This document shows, piece by piece, positions 49,767-58,247 of a stretch of DNA of 64,000 nucleotides. The first letter of the stretch is position 1, and each line of letters starts with the position of its first letter. The stretch covers positions 3,658,001 through 3,722,000 of the forward strand of contig NZ_CP081000.1 of NCBI RefSeq assembly GCF_019645875.1. The letters are read 5' to 3'. The DNA comes from Mycolicibacterium senegalense (lineage in GTDB: Bacteria > Actinomycetota > Actinomycetes > Mycobacteriales > Mycobacteriaceae). The notes under the pieces were generated by a model, which had not been told where the DNA came from, ran no database searches, and saw only the letters and a program-made list of their open reading frames with translations. The position numbers were made by a program, and so were the translations under genes.

Positions 49767-50294
49767 GTGCCGAGCGCCCATGCAGACATCAGCCGGCGGC
49801 GCGTACTGCTCTCGGCTGCGGCCCTTGCCCTGATGGGCGCCACCGCCGCCGCATGCGGTACGACGACGCCTCGACCCGAAGTGGACGACTTGACCGAACA
49901 GTGGGACCGTGCGCGGACCGACAGCGCACTGGCTGCCGCGGTGGCGGCCGCCCAGCCTCCGGCGGCGCCGGTGACCCGGGCCTTGAACGCGGTGGCCGGC
50001 GATCGCGCGGCGCACGCCAAGGCCCTGTCGGACGAGTTGGCCCGGATCACCGGATCCGCACCCGCAGACAACGCCGACGCCGCCACCAGCACCACCGCGG
50101 AGGCCGCCCCCGGCAACCGAGCAGATGACTCCGCACCAAAGGTCGACGACGTGGTCAACGCGCTCAAAGAATCCGCCGACCGCGCCGCGGGGCTGGCCCG
50201 CACGCTCTCCGGTTATCGCGCCGGCCTGCTCGGGTCGATCGCCGCCTCGTGCACCGCGGCCTACACCGTCGCCCTGCGAGGAGGTGCGCAGTGA
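49767..50294 (+). CDS. Tat/lipoprotein-type secreted protein (Rv2843 homologue)
   Basis: This 175-residue protein starts at GTG 49767. The signal contains a twin-arginine-like ISRRRVLLSAAAL and a lipobox-like AAAC (Cys30), so Tat export with lipid anchoring is likely. The mature part is Ala-rich and helical (LAAAVAAAQPPAAPVTRALNAV) with a low-complexity centre. It is coupled to the next ORF by GTGA and is divergent from rimP. It may pair with the ferritin-like product downstream. The function is unknown. Confidence 0.78.
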   Translation: MPSAHADISRRRVLLSAAALALMGATAAACGTTTPRPEVDDLTEQWDRARTDSALAAAVAAAQPPAAPVTRALNAVAGDRAAHAKALSDELARITGSAPADNADAATSTTAEAAPGNRADDSAPKVDDVVNALKESADRAAGLARTLSGYRAGLLGSIAASCTAAYTVALRGGAQ

Positions 50295-50770
50295 CCTCAC
50301 CCGGACCACGGTCGACCACCTCGCCGAGCCGTCCGACCACGGCCGCCGATGCTGCCCTCTTCGACGCCGTGGCCGTCGAGCACGGCGCGATATACGGCTA
50401 CGGGCTGGTGTCGGCCCACTCGACGGCCGAGGACAACGCCCTCGTGGCCGCGGCGATGGCCGAACACCGGGCCCGCCGCGAATCGGCCATCGCGATGCTC
50501 GAAGCCCGCTCGGTCACGCCTCCGCTGCCGGCCGCCGGCTATCAACTGCCCTCGCCGGTGAACGACCCGACCGATGCCGCCAACCTCGCGATACGCATGG
50601 AAGAGGACTCGTCGGTGGCCTGGCGTGCGGTGCTCGAGCAGGCCACCAGCGACGACGACCGCGCGTTCGCGGTGGCCGCACTGTCGGAGACCGCCGTCAC
50701 GGCGGCCAAGTGGCGCGCGATCGCCAACGCCTGGCCGGTGACGGTCGCCTTCCCCGGCGGGGCCGAATAG
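50291..50770 (+). CDS. ferritin-like DUF4439 protein (Rv2844 homologue)
   Basis: This 159-residue protein starts at GTG 50291, overlapping the preceding stop. It has the all-helical ferritin-like DUF4439 pattern: LFDAVAVEHGAIYGYG, NALVAAAMAEHRARRESAIAML, EEDSSVAWRAVLEQ and VTAAKWRAIANAWPVT. The His/Glu pairs could bind metal as in ferritin folds, but the full di-iron set is not certain. It lies in an operon with the Tat-type protein. Confidence 0.8.
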   Translation: MTSPGPRSTTSPSRPTTAADAALFDAVAVEHGAIYGYGLVSAHSTAEDNALVAAAMAEHRARRESAIAMLEARSVTPPLPAAGYQLPSPVNDPTDAANLAIRMEEDSSVAWRAVLEQATSDDDRAFAVAALSETAVTAAKWRAIANAWPVTVAFPGGAE

Positions 50771-50772
50771 GC

Positions 50773-50823
50773 GCTCGCCGCGTTTCTGGGCTCGCCGTGT
50801 TTCTAGCCTCGCCGTTTTCTACC
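50773..50823. repeat. 17-bp tandem repeat, three units
   Basis: Imperfect units GCTCGCCGCGTTTCTGG, GCTCGCCGTGTTTCTAG and CCTCGCCGTTTTCTACC start at 50773, 50790 and 50807. They lie just after the Rv2844-like stop and just before the terminator hairpin. Confidence 0.75.
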
Positions 50824-50827
50824 TGAG

Positions 50828-50854
50828 GGCTGCTGCCCGCGACCGGCAGCAGCC
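50828..50854. terminator. bidirectional terminator between Rv2844-like gene and proS
   Basis: GGCTGCTGCC (50828-50837) and GGCAGCAGCC (50845-50854) form a perfect 10-bp stem with a 7-nt loop between two convergent genes, 58 bp after one stop and 22 bp after the other. Confidence 0.75.
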
Positions 50855-50876
50855 TTGACGTAGAAGTCGACGTCGC

Positions 50877-52637
50877 TCAGCCGGCGCTGAGCACGGCCGA
50901 GATCTCCGCGGCCGCGTCGTCGACGGCGATCTCGCGGTTCTCCCCGGTGAACCGGTTGCGCAGTTCCACCACGCCATCGGAGAAGCCGCGGCCGACCACC
51001 ACGATCCACGGCATGCCCAGCAGTTCGGCATCCTTGAACTTCACGCCCGGTGACGCCTTGCGATCGTCGAACAGCACCTCGTGGCCGAGCCGGTCCAGCG
51101 CTGCGACGAGCTCGGTCGCACCGGTGCGGGCGGCGTCGTCCTTGTTCGCCACCACCACGTGCACGTCGAACGGTGCGACGGCGCTGGGCCAGCGCAGGCC
51201 GAGTTCGTCGTGCTGCTGCTCGGCGATCACCGCGACCATGCGGGACACGCCGATGCCGTACGAGCCCATGGTGAGGCGCACCGGTTTGCCGTCCTCGCCG
51301 AGAACGTCGGCGGTGAAGGCATCGGCGTACTTGCGGCCCAGCTGGAAGATGTGGCCGATCTCGATTCCCCGCGCCGAGGTCAGCACGCCGGCGCCGTCAG
51401 GTGACGGGTCACCGTCACGGACCTCGGCCGCCTCGATCGTGCCGTCCGGGGTGAAGTCGCGGCCGGCAACCAGGCCGACCACGTGCTTGTTGGGTGCGTC
51501 GGCTCCGGTGATCCACGCCGTGCCGTCGACCACCCGCGGGTCGACGAGGTAACGAACACCGTTGTCCAGCAAGGCTTTCGGGCCGACATAGCCCTTGACC
51601 AGGAACGGGTTCTTGGCGAAGTCGGAGTCATCGAGCAGCGCGAACTCGGCCGGCTCCAGCGCGGCGCCCAGACGCTTCTCGTCGACCTCACGGTCGCCGG
51701 GCACGCCGACGGCCAACAGCTCCCACTCGCCACCCGGCTCACGGGTCTTGAGCAGGACGTTCTTCAGGGTGTCGGCGGCGGTCACCTCGCGCCCCGAGAA
51801 CTGCGCCAGCTCAGCCGAATTGGCCCAATCGACCAGGGTCGCGATGGTCGGGGTGTCCGGGGTGTCGTGCACCTGCGCCTCGGGCTGCCCCTCGATGGGC
51901 AGCGCCGCCGGCGCCCGGGTGATCACTGCTTCGACATTGGCGGCGTAGCCGGACTCCAGGCACCGCACGAAGGTGTCTTCGCCGACCTCGCTCTCGGCCA
52001 GGAACTCCTCGGAGGCACTGCCGCCCATCGCGCCCGAGACCGCCGACACGATCACGTAGCGCACACCGAGGCGGCCGAAGATCTTCTGGTACGCCTCGCG
52101 GTGCGCGTGGTAGGCGTTCTTCAGCCCGTCCTCGTCGACGTCGAACGAGTACGAATCCTTCATCACGAACTCACGGCCGCGCAGAATGCCTGCCCGCGGC
52201 CGCGCCTCGTCGCGGTACTTGGTCTGGATCTGGTACAGGATGGCCGGGAAGTCCTTGTAAGAGGAGTACTCCCCCTTGACCGTCAGCGTGAAGATCTCCT
52301 CGTGCGTCGGCCCGAGCAGATAGTCGTTGCCCCGGCGGTCCTGCAGCCGGAACAGGGTGTCGCCGTACTCGGTCCATCGGTTGGTGGTGTCGTACGGGCC
52401 ACGCGGCAACAGCGCGGGCAGCAGGATCTCCTGTCCGCCGATCGCGTTCATCTCTTCCCGCACGATGTTCTCGATCCGGCGCAGCACCCGCAGGCCCAGC
52501 GGGAGCCAGCTGTAGATACCGGGGCCGACCGGACGGACATAACCGGCCCGGATCAGCAGCTTGTGGCTGGGTACCTCGGCATCAGCGGGGTCGTCGCGCA
52601 GGGTTCGCAGGAACAGCTCGGACATGCGGGTGATCAC
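50877..52637 (-). CDS. proS: prolyl-tRNA synthetase
   Basis: This 586-residue class II synthetase (Rv2845c) charges tRNA-Pro. GTG 52637 gives an N-terminus ([22 protein letters not shown]) like that of M. tuberculosis and has AAGG at a suitable distance; a TTG at 52646 is an alternative. Motif 2 ([24 protein letters not shown]), the editing INS domain (~230-380; [14 protein letters not shown]) and motif 3 ([19 protein letters not shown]) are complete, so it is a bacterial-type enzyme with editing. Confidence 0.97.
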   Translation of the reverse strand: MITRMSELFLRTLRDDPADAEVPSHKLLIRAGYVRPVGPGIYSWLPLGLRVLRRIENIVREEMNAIGGQEILLPALLPRGPYDTTNRWTEYGDTLFRLQDRRGNDYLLGPTHEEIFTLTVKGEYSSYKDFPAILYQIQTKYRDEARPRAGILRGREFVMKDSYSFDVDEDGLKNAYHAHREAYQKIFGRLGVRYVIVSAVSGAMGGSASEEFLAESEVGEDTFVRCLESGYAANVEAVITRAPAALPIEGQPEAQVHDTPDTPTIATLVDWANSAELAQFSGREVTAADTLKNVLLKTREPGGEWELLAVGVPGDREVDEKRLGAALEPAEFALLDDSDFAKNPFLVKGYVGPKALLDNGVRYLVDPRVVDGTAWITGADAPNKHVVGLVAGRDFTPDGTIEAAEVRDGDPSPDGAGVLTSARGIEIGHIFQLGRKYADAFTADVLGEDGKPVRLTMGSYGIGVSRMVAVIAEQQHDELGLRWPSAVAPFDVHVVVANKDDAARTGATELVAALDRLGHEVLFDDRKASPGVKFKDAELLGMPWIVVVGRGFSDGVVELRNRFTGENREIAVDDAAAEISAVLSAG

Positions 52638-52661
52638 AGGCGACAACCTTAAGGCGTGTCT

Positions 52662-53324
52662 TCAGTCACGGCCCTGCCAGGTGCAGATGCAGGCTTCATT
52701 GCCCTCCACGTCGGCCAGTACCCAGAACCGCGGCGCCACGCGGTCACTGAGCAATATGCCGCCGGCCGCCATTGCCGCGTCGACCCGCGCCTGCGCCGCG
52801 TCGTGGGTGACGTCGATGTCCAGGTGGATCCGATTTCGCTGCGGCCGTGGCGCATCCATCTGCTGAAACCAGATGGCCGGACCGCGGCCGAACGGATCGA
52901 CCAGGCCTGCGTTGAGGTCCTCGTTGCCCGGTTCATCGACGTAGCCCGTGACGGCCTTCCAGAACGGTCGGACGGCACCGATGTCGAGGGCGTCGATCGC
53001 GATCTCCATCGCCTGGATGGCCCCGGCCCCGGTGGACTGCTCGAAGCCGCGCGCGGCCAGCGCTCCTGACACCTCCCGGGCCAGAGCCAGATCCCGGTCG
53101 GTCACCGTGTGGGCGTCCTGGGTGCGCAGCCTCAGCACCGCACGGTCGGCCCGGATGTCGATCGAAAGATGGCCCGACGCATCGCGACCGGCCGCGTGCA
53201 CCGCGTGGGACGCTGCCGCGACCGCGTCAGCCATCGACGGCGCCAGCACCTCCGTGTAGACCGCTCCCAGCACCAGGCGCCAGCCCAGCGGGCCGACGGC
53301 CTCGGAGATCTCCCGGCGGTTCAT
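52662..53324 (-). CDS. pterin-4a-carbinolamine dehydratase-like / VOC fusion protein
   Basis: This 220-residue protein starts at ATG 53324 (ATG 53330 is an alternative). Residues ~1-100 resemble pterin-4a-carbinolamine dehydratase (REISEAVGPLGWRLVLGAVYTEV, then SIDIRADRAVLRLRTQDAHTVTDRDLALA). The usual HHP-type catalytic pair is degenerate (GRDASGHLSID). Residues ~105-220 are a VOC/glyoxalase-like domain (AIDALDIGAVRPFWKAVTGYV, NRIHLDIDVTHDAAQARVDAAMAAGG). It lies between proS and efpA on the same strand. The activity of neither domain can be assumed. Confidence 0.78.
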   Translation of the reverse strand: MNRREISEAVGPLGWRLVLGAVYTEVLAPSMADAVAAASHAVHAAGRDASGHLSIDIRADRAVLRLRTQDAHTVTDRDLALAREVSGALAARGFEQSTGAGAIQAMEIAIDALDIGAVRPFWKAVTGYVDEPGNEDLNAGLVDPFGRGPAIWFQQMDAPRPQRNRIHLDIDVTHDAAQARVDAAMAAGGILLSDRVAPRFWVLADVEGNEACICTWQGRD

Positions 53325-53345
53325 CGGCATCGACTCGGCCTACCG

Positions 53346-54866
53346 TCAGTCGAGCTCGATCTCTCCGGCATCGATGGCGTCCTTGACCTCCTGGGCATGC
53401 GCCACCTGTTCGGAGGTGTAGCCGATGAACAGTGCCGCGCCGCCGACCAGTACCGCAACCGCGGCCACCCACAGCAACCCGTAGGTGTAACCCGCATCGA
53501 GCGCCGCGAGCTGCGGACCGTTCATGTCCTTGACCGGGCCGGTGATCCCACCGAGATAGAGAGTGCGCGACGTGATGACGGCCTGGATGATGGCCAGCAC
53601 CAGCGGGCCGCCGAGATTCTGCAGCATCAGCGCGATGGCCGAGGCCGGGCCGATGCGGTCGAACCCGACGCCGGCGATCGCCGCCAGGGTCAGTGGCACC
53701 ACGATCATGCCGATACCGATACCGCCGATGGTGATGGGCACCACGAGGTTCGGGAAGTACGGGATGCCGGCGTGCAGCGTCGAGCCGTAGAGCATCGCGC
53801 CGAGCACCAGGATGCCGCCGGCGATGACCACGAGGCGGGGTTGGAAGAACCGGACGATCTGCGAGGAGGCGCCCAGGCCGATGCCCATACCGATGACGAA
53901 CGGGATGAAGCCGATGCCGGCATGCAGGGCGCTGTAGCCGAGGATGTCCTGGACGTACAGGCCGATCAGCACCGTGAGGGTGAACAGCACGCCGCCCGCC
54001 AGGAAGATCGCGGCGAAGGTGGCCACCCGGTTGCGCTCGTGGAAGAGGTCGAACGGCACCACCGGGTTCTCGGCGCTGCGCTCGGCGATCAGGAAGGCGA
54101 TGCCGAACACCGCGGCTGCCGCGCCCGAGCCGAGCGTGATCGGCGCCAGCCAGCCGCTCTCCGGACCCTGGGTGAACGCGAACACCGCGGCCGTGCAGGC
54201 CAGCGTCGCCAGCAGCGCGCCGGCGGCGTCGAGCTTCATGCGCTCCCGGTTGGTCTCCCGCAGCGCGGTGCGGGCCAGGTAGAGCATCACCAGCCCGATC
54301 GGCACGTTGACCAGGAAGGCCAACCGCCAGGACACCTCGGTGAGCGCACCGCCGACCACCAGGCCCATCACCGAGCCGATGGCCGTCATGGCACCGAACA
54401 CCGCGGTGGCGAGGTTGCGGGCCGGGCCCTTCGGGAAGGTCGTCGCGACGAGCGCGAGGCCGGTGGGCGAGGCGATCGCCGCGCCGACGCCCTGCAGCAG
54501 CCGGGCGGTCACCAGTGTCGCCTCGTTCCAGGCGATGCCGCACAGGATCGAGGCGATGGTGAACAGCGCGACGCCGACGATGAAGGTGCGCTTGCGGCCG
54601 ATGGTGTCGCCGAGGCGTCCGCCGAGCAGCATGAGTCCGCCGAAGGTGAGGACGTAGGCCGTGATGACCCAGCTACGTCCGGCGTCGGACAGGCCGAGCT
54701 CGTCCTGGATCCGTGGCAGCGCGACGATGGCCACCGTGCTGTCCATCGTGGCCAGCAGCTGCATGCCGCCGATCGCGATCACAGCGGACAAAAAGCCCCA
54801 GGACGGGAACCAGGACGGGAGGCGGGCGGCGAGCCCCTGGCGCTCTGCGTCGTTGAGTGCCGTCAT
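53346..54866 (-). CDS. efpA: MFS efflux pump EfpA
   Basis: This 506-residue 14-helix major facilitator (DHA2/QacA-type) matches M. tuberculosis EfpA (Rv2846c). Motif A (GGRLGDTIGRKRTF) follows helix 2 and motif C (GAMTAIGSVMGLVVGGAL) is in helix 5. D1-type ATMDSTVAIVALPRIQDELG is in helix 1. It exports drugs and possibly lipids by proton antiport. It lies 33 bp after cysG and may share that transcript. Confidence 0.95.
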   Translation of the reverse strand: MTALNDAERQGLAARLPSWFPSWGFLSAVIAIGGMQLLATMDSTVAIVALPRIQDELGLSDAGRSWVITAYVLTFGGLMLLGGRLGDTIGRKRTFIVGVALFTIASILCGIAWNEATLVTARLLQGVGAAIASPTGLALVATTFPKGPARNLATAVFGAMTAIGSVMGLVVGGALTEVSWRLAFLVNVPIGLVMLYLARTALRETNRERMKLDAAGALLATLACTAAVFAFTQGPESGWLAPITLGSGAAAAVFGIAFLIAERSAENPVVPFDLFHERNRVATFAAIFLAGGVLFTLTVLIGLYVQDILGYSALHAGIGFIPFVIGMGIGLGASSQIVRFFQPRLVVIAGGILVLGAMLYGSTLHAGIPYFPNLVVPITIGGIGIGMIVVPLTLAAIAGVGFDRIGPASAIALMLQNLGGPLVLAIIQAVITSRTLYLGGITGPVKDMNGPQLAALDAGYTYGLLWVAAVAVLVGGAALFIGYTSEQVAHAQEVKDAIDAGEIELD

Positions 54867-54899
54867 AGGGGGTCACCTTACCGGAATCTTAAGAATCCT

Positions 54900-56147
54900 T
54901 TAACCGGCGAAGGCGGCCACCGGCCCGATCACGATGATGGCCGGAGGTCGGATACCGTCCGCGCGAATCCGCTCGGGCGCGTCGGCGAGGGTGGCCCGCA
55001 GCGTGCGCTGCGCGACAGTCGTGCCGTGCTGCACCACCAGCACGGGCGTATCCGCAGGTCGCCCGCCATCCAGGAGCGCCTTGGTGAACAGTTCGATGCG
55101 TTCCACAGCCATCAGCAGAACGATCGTGCCGGTCATCGCGGCCAGCGCATTCCAATTGACTAACGATTCGGGGTGGCCGGGTGCAACATGGCCGCTCACC
55201 ACCACGAATTCGTGGGTCATGCCGCGGTGGGTGACCGGAACTCCAGCCAATGCCGGCACCGATATGGCACTTGTCACACCGGGTACGACGGTGACCGGGA
55301 TCCCGGCCTCGCTGCACGCCAGGACCTCTTCGTAGCCGCGGGCGAAGACGAACGGATCGCCGCCTTTGAGGCGGACGACGAACTTCCCGGCGCGGGCCCG
55401 GTCCACCAGGACCTGGTTGATCGCCTCCTGCGCCATCGCCCGGCCGTAGGGAATCTTGGCCGCGTCGATGACCTCGACGTGGGGGCCGAGTTCGGCCAGC
55501 AACTCTTGAGGGGCCAGCCGGTCGGCGACGACGACATCGGCACGGGACAACAGGCGCCGACCGCGCACCGTGATCAGCTCGGGGTCGCCGGGTCCGCCAC
55601 CGACGAGGGCTACACCCGTCGGCGCCTCACCGGGCTCGTCCCCTGCGTCCGCGGTCAGCAGGCCGCTCTGGAGCGCTTCGTGGATGGCGGTCCGGATGGC
55701 CGCCGAACGGCGGTGCTCACCGCCGGCGAGGACACCGACTGACAGGCCGTCGGACTCGAACGTGGCCGGCGTCACCGCTGTGCCCTCGCGAGCAATGTCG
55801 GCGCGAACGCAGAAGATGCGCCGCTGCTCGGCTTCGGCGGCAATCGTGGCGTTGACGTCGGAGTCATCGGTGGCCGCCAGCACATACCAGGCGCCGTCGA
55901 GATCACCGGCGCGGAAGTCGCGCAGTTGCAGGGTGATCCCCGGATCGTCGTGCGACAGCGCCTCCACGGCGGGGCTCGCCGCCCGGGCGATCACGTGGAC
56001 GTCGGCGCCGTGGGCGATCAGCAGGGGCAGCCGGCGTTGCGCGACGGTTCCGCCGCCGACGACGACGACCTTCTTGCCCGACAGGCGCAGGCCGACGAGG
56101 TAGGCATTCTCGGAGGACGCGTTGCTCCTCGCGTGCGCGGTGGTCAC
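54900..56147 (-). CDS. cysG: siroheme synthase (precorrin-2 dehydrogenase + uroporphyrinogen-III methyltransferase)
   Basis: This 415-residue fusion (Rv2847c) has an N-terminal precorrin-2 dehydrogenase/ferrochelatase domain (KKVVVVGGGTVAQRRL; ~residues 15-155). A C-terminal SUMT domain (~165-410) has VALVGGGPGDPELITVRG, VVVADRLAP and VVPGVTSAISVPALAGVPVTHRG. It makes siroheme for sulfite/nitrite reductases and precorrin-2 for cobalamin. GTG 56147 overlaps the cobB stop, so it is coupled to the cob genes. Confidence 0.95.
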   Translation of the reverse strand: MTTAHARSNASSENAYLVGLRLSGKKVVVVGGGTVAQRRLPLLIAHGADVHVIARAASPAVEALSHDDPGITLQLRDFRAGDLDGAWYVLAATDDSDVNATIAAEAEQRRIFCVRADIAREGTAVTPATFESDGLSVGVLAGGEHRRSAAIRTAIHEALQSGLLTADAGDEPGEAPTGVALVGGGPGDPELITVRGRRLLSRADVVVADRLAPQELLAELGPHVEVIDAAKIPYGRAMAQEAINQVLVDRARAGKFVVRLKGGDPFVFARGYEEVLACSEAGIPVTVVPGVTSAISVPALAGVPVTHRGMTHEFVVVSGHVAPGHPESLVNWNALAAMTGTIVLLMAVERIELFTKALLDGGRPADTPVLVVQHGTTVAQRTLRATLADAPERIRADGIRPPAIIVIGPVAAFAG

Positions 56148-57508
56148 CCGCCGAGCTTAGTGGTTGCCGCCGTTGCCACGAAGCGGGTGATAGCCCCGGG
56201 GTGTGCCGCCGGGTGCGTGTGCAGGTACCCGGCGTGCACCCCGCCGCGCACCGCGCCATCTCGCCGGGGAGCCTGTCCGGGGCCGGCGAAGGCCCAGGCC
56301 GGCGCCGGATCGTCGACGAATTCCACTGCGGTGCGGTGGAATTCATGACCGGTAACCCGGTCACCGGCGGCATGCAGGCAGGAGTCGACGACCGCGACCG
56401 CGTCGCGGTAACCGAGGGTGAGTCGCTCGGTGAACCGCGCTGAACCGGCGAGCACACCGCACATCGGCACTCCGTCGAGATCGTCGGCCAGGTAGGTGAG
56501 GCCGGCGCACTCGGCGTGAACCGGCGCGCCGCGCGCGACGAGATCCCTGATCTGCTGGCGGACAAGATCGTTGGCCGACAGTTCGGCGGTGAACTGCTCG
56601 GGGAACCCGCCGGGCAGCACCAGCGCGTCTGTGCCGGCCGGCAGCGGCTCGGTCAGCGGGTCGAACTCTGCGACACGCGCTCCGGCGCCGCGCAACAGCT
56701 CGGCGTGCTCGGCGTAGCTGAAGCTGAACGCCTTGCCCGCGGCCAGCGCCACCGTGACATTGGTCACCGACTCGGTCACCGGGCTCCACGGTTCCGTCGT
56801 GACGTGGGCACCGGCGGCGGCCACCAGCGCCGCGAGATCGACGTGCCGCGCCACCAGCGCGGTCATCGCGGTCACCGCGTCACGAGCCCGAAGACCATGT
56901 TCCACCGCGGTGATCAGCCCGAGATGCCTTGACGGGACGGATAATTCGTCAGCACGGGGAATCGCACCGAGCACCGCCACCCCGGCATGCTCACAGGCTT
57001 GGCGCAGCACGGCCTCATGCCGCTCGGAGCCCACCCGGTTGAGGATCACCCCGGCAATCCGCACCGCCGGGTCGAAGGTGACGAAACCATGGATGAGGGC
57101 CGCGATGCTGTGACTCTGCCCGCGGGCGTCGACCACCAGTACCACCGGCGCCCCGAGCAGACCGGCGACCTGAGCCGCCGAGCCTCGTGGGATCCCGGTC
57201 ATCTGGCCCTCGATACGACCGTCGAACAGGCCCATGACGCCCTCGACGACGGCGATGTCGGCACCGGTGCAGCCATGCCGGTACAGCGGTCCGATCAAGT
57301 CCTCACCGACGAGCACCGGATCCAGGTTGCGGCCCGGACGGCCGGCAGCCAAGGCGTGATAACCGGGGTCGATGAAGTCCGGACCGACCTTGAACGGCGC
57401 CACCACGTGACCGGCCTGGCGCAGCGCGCCCACCAAACCCGTTGCCACGGTGGTCTTCCCGCTGCCCGATGCCGGTGCGGCGATCACCACCGCCGGTGTC
57501 GTGGTCAC
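56144..57508 (-). CDS. cobB: hydrogenobyrinic/cobyrinic acid a,c-diamide synthase
   Basis: This 454-residue enzyme (Rv2848c) amidates side chains a and c in cobalamin synthesis. It has an N-terminal P-loop (VVIAAPASGSGKTTVATGLV), the switch-like DFIDPGYHALAAGRPGRNLD, and a C-terminal class I glutaminase-like domain with Cys in VHAECAGLTYLADD. GTG 57508 is chosen because the extension to 57547 lies in a dispersed repeat. The 91-bp gap to cobO holds that repeat. Confidence 0.94.
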   Translation of the reverse strand: MTTTPAVVIAAPASGSGKTTVATGLVGALRQAGHVVAPFKVGPDFIDPGYHALAAGRPGRNLDPVLVGEDLIGPLYRHGCTGADIAVVEGVMGLFDGRIEGQMTGIPRGSAAQVAGLLGAPVVLVVDARGQSHSIAALIHGFVTFDPAVRIAGVILNRVGSERHEAVLRQACEHAGVAVLGAIPRADELSVPSRHLGLITAVEHGLRARDAVTAMTALVARHVDLAALVAAAGAHVTTEPWSPVTESVTNVTVALAAGKAFSFSYAEHAELLRGAGARVAEFDPLTEPLPAGTDALVLPGGFPEQFTAELSANDLVRQQIRDLVARGAPVHAECAGLTYLADDLDGVPMCGVLAGSARFTERLTLGYRDAVAVVDSCLHAAGDRVTGHEFHRTAVEFVDDPAPAWAFAGPGQAPRRDGAVRGGVHAGYLHTHPAAHPGAITRFVATAATTKLGG

Positions 57509-57512
57509 CTCA

Positions 57513-57585
57513 GCACCGCGAGCGTGCGTGTCTGCTGCCCGACACACCGCGAAACAGCAGCACTATGCGCACACTCAGCGTCCAC
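57513..57585. repeat. dispersed intergenic hairpin repeat, copy B
   Basis: CACCGCGAGCGTGCGTGTCTG then CCCGACACACCGCG matches copies A and C. The left arm is CGCGAGCGTGC (57517-57527) and the right arm is degenerate (GCGCACACTCAGCG). It fills most of the cobO-cobB gap. Confidence 0.7.
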
Positions 57586-57599
57586 GAGCATGCCGAAAA

Positions 57600-58214
57600 T
57601 CACCACTCAATGCCCTTCTGGCCCTTGCGGCCGGCATCCATCGGGTGCTTGATCTTGGTCATCTCCGTCACCAGATCCGCGGCGTCGATCAGCGCCTGCG
57701 GGGCGTCGCGGCCGGTGATCACCACGTGCTGGGTGCCCGGACGGTTGGCCAGCACCTCGACCACCTCGTCGACCGGGATCCAGCCCCACTTGAGCGGATA
57801 GGTGAACTCGTCGAGCACGTAGAAATCGTGGCGTTCCTCGGCCAACCGGCGTTTGATCTCGGCCCAGCCATCGGCGGCCGCAGCCGCATGGTCGACGTCA
57901 CTGCCGTGCTTGCGGGTCCAGGACCAACCCGAGCCCATCTTGTGCCATTCGACCGGACCGCCGGCGCCGTGCTCGTCGTGCAGCCGGCCGAGTTGGTTGA
58001 ACACGGCCTCCTCCCCGACCTTCCACTTGGCGCTCTTGACGAACTGGAACACCGCCACCGAGAAACCCTGGTTCCACGCGCGCAGCGCCATCCCGAAGGC
58101 GGCGGTCGACTTACCCTTTCCGGGCCCGGTGTGCACGGCCAGCAGCGGCGCGTTGCGCCTGGCCTTGGTGGTCAAGCCGTCGTCGGGGACGGTCAGAGGC
58201 TGTCCCTGTGGCAT
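57600..58214 (-). CDS. cobO: cob(I)alamin adenosyltransferase (CobA/CobO type)
   Basis: This 204-residue enzyme (Rv2849c) adenosylates cobalt corrinoids using ATP. The P-loop is HTGPGKGKSTAAFGMALRA. The corrinoid-site segments VFQFVKSAKWKVGEE, DEFTYPLKWGWI and VVITGRDAP are present, and the C-terminus ends MDAGRKGQKGIEW as in the family. It lies 33 bp downstream of the chelatase-like gene. Confidence 0.95.
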   Translation of the reverse strand: MPQGQPLTVPDDGLTTKARRNAPLLAVHTGPGKGKSTAAFGMALRAWNQGFSVAVFQFVKSAKWKVGEEAVFNQLGRLHDEHGAGGPVEWHKMGSGWSWTRKHGSDVDHAAAAADGWAEIKRRLAEERHDFYVLDEFTYPLKWGWIPVDEVVEVLANRPGTQHVVITGRDAPQALIDAADLVTEMTKIKHPMDAGRKGQKGIEW

Positions 58215-58247
58215 GGGCGGTCCTTCCTGGCGCAGTCTCGGGCCGTA

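Noticed and set aside
53109..55163. 684-codon ORF on the plus strand, Asp/His/Gln-rich
   Set aside because: It is the shadow of efpA and the VOC fusion gene; composition is typical of antisense frames to membrane proteins.
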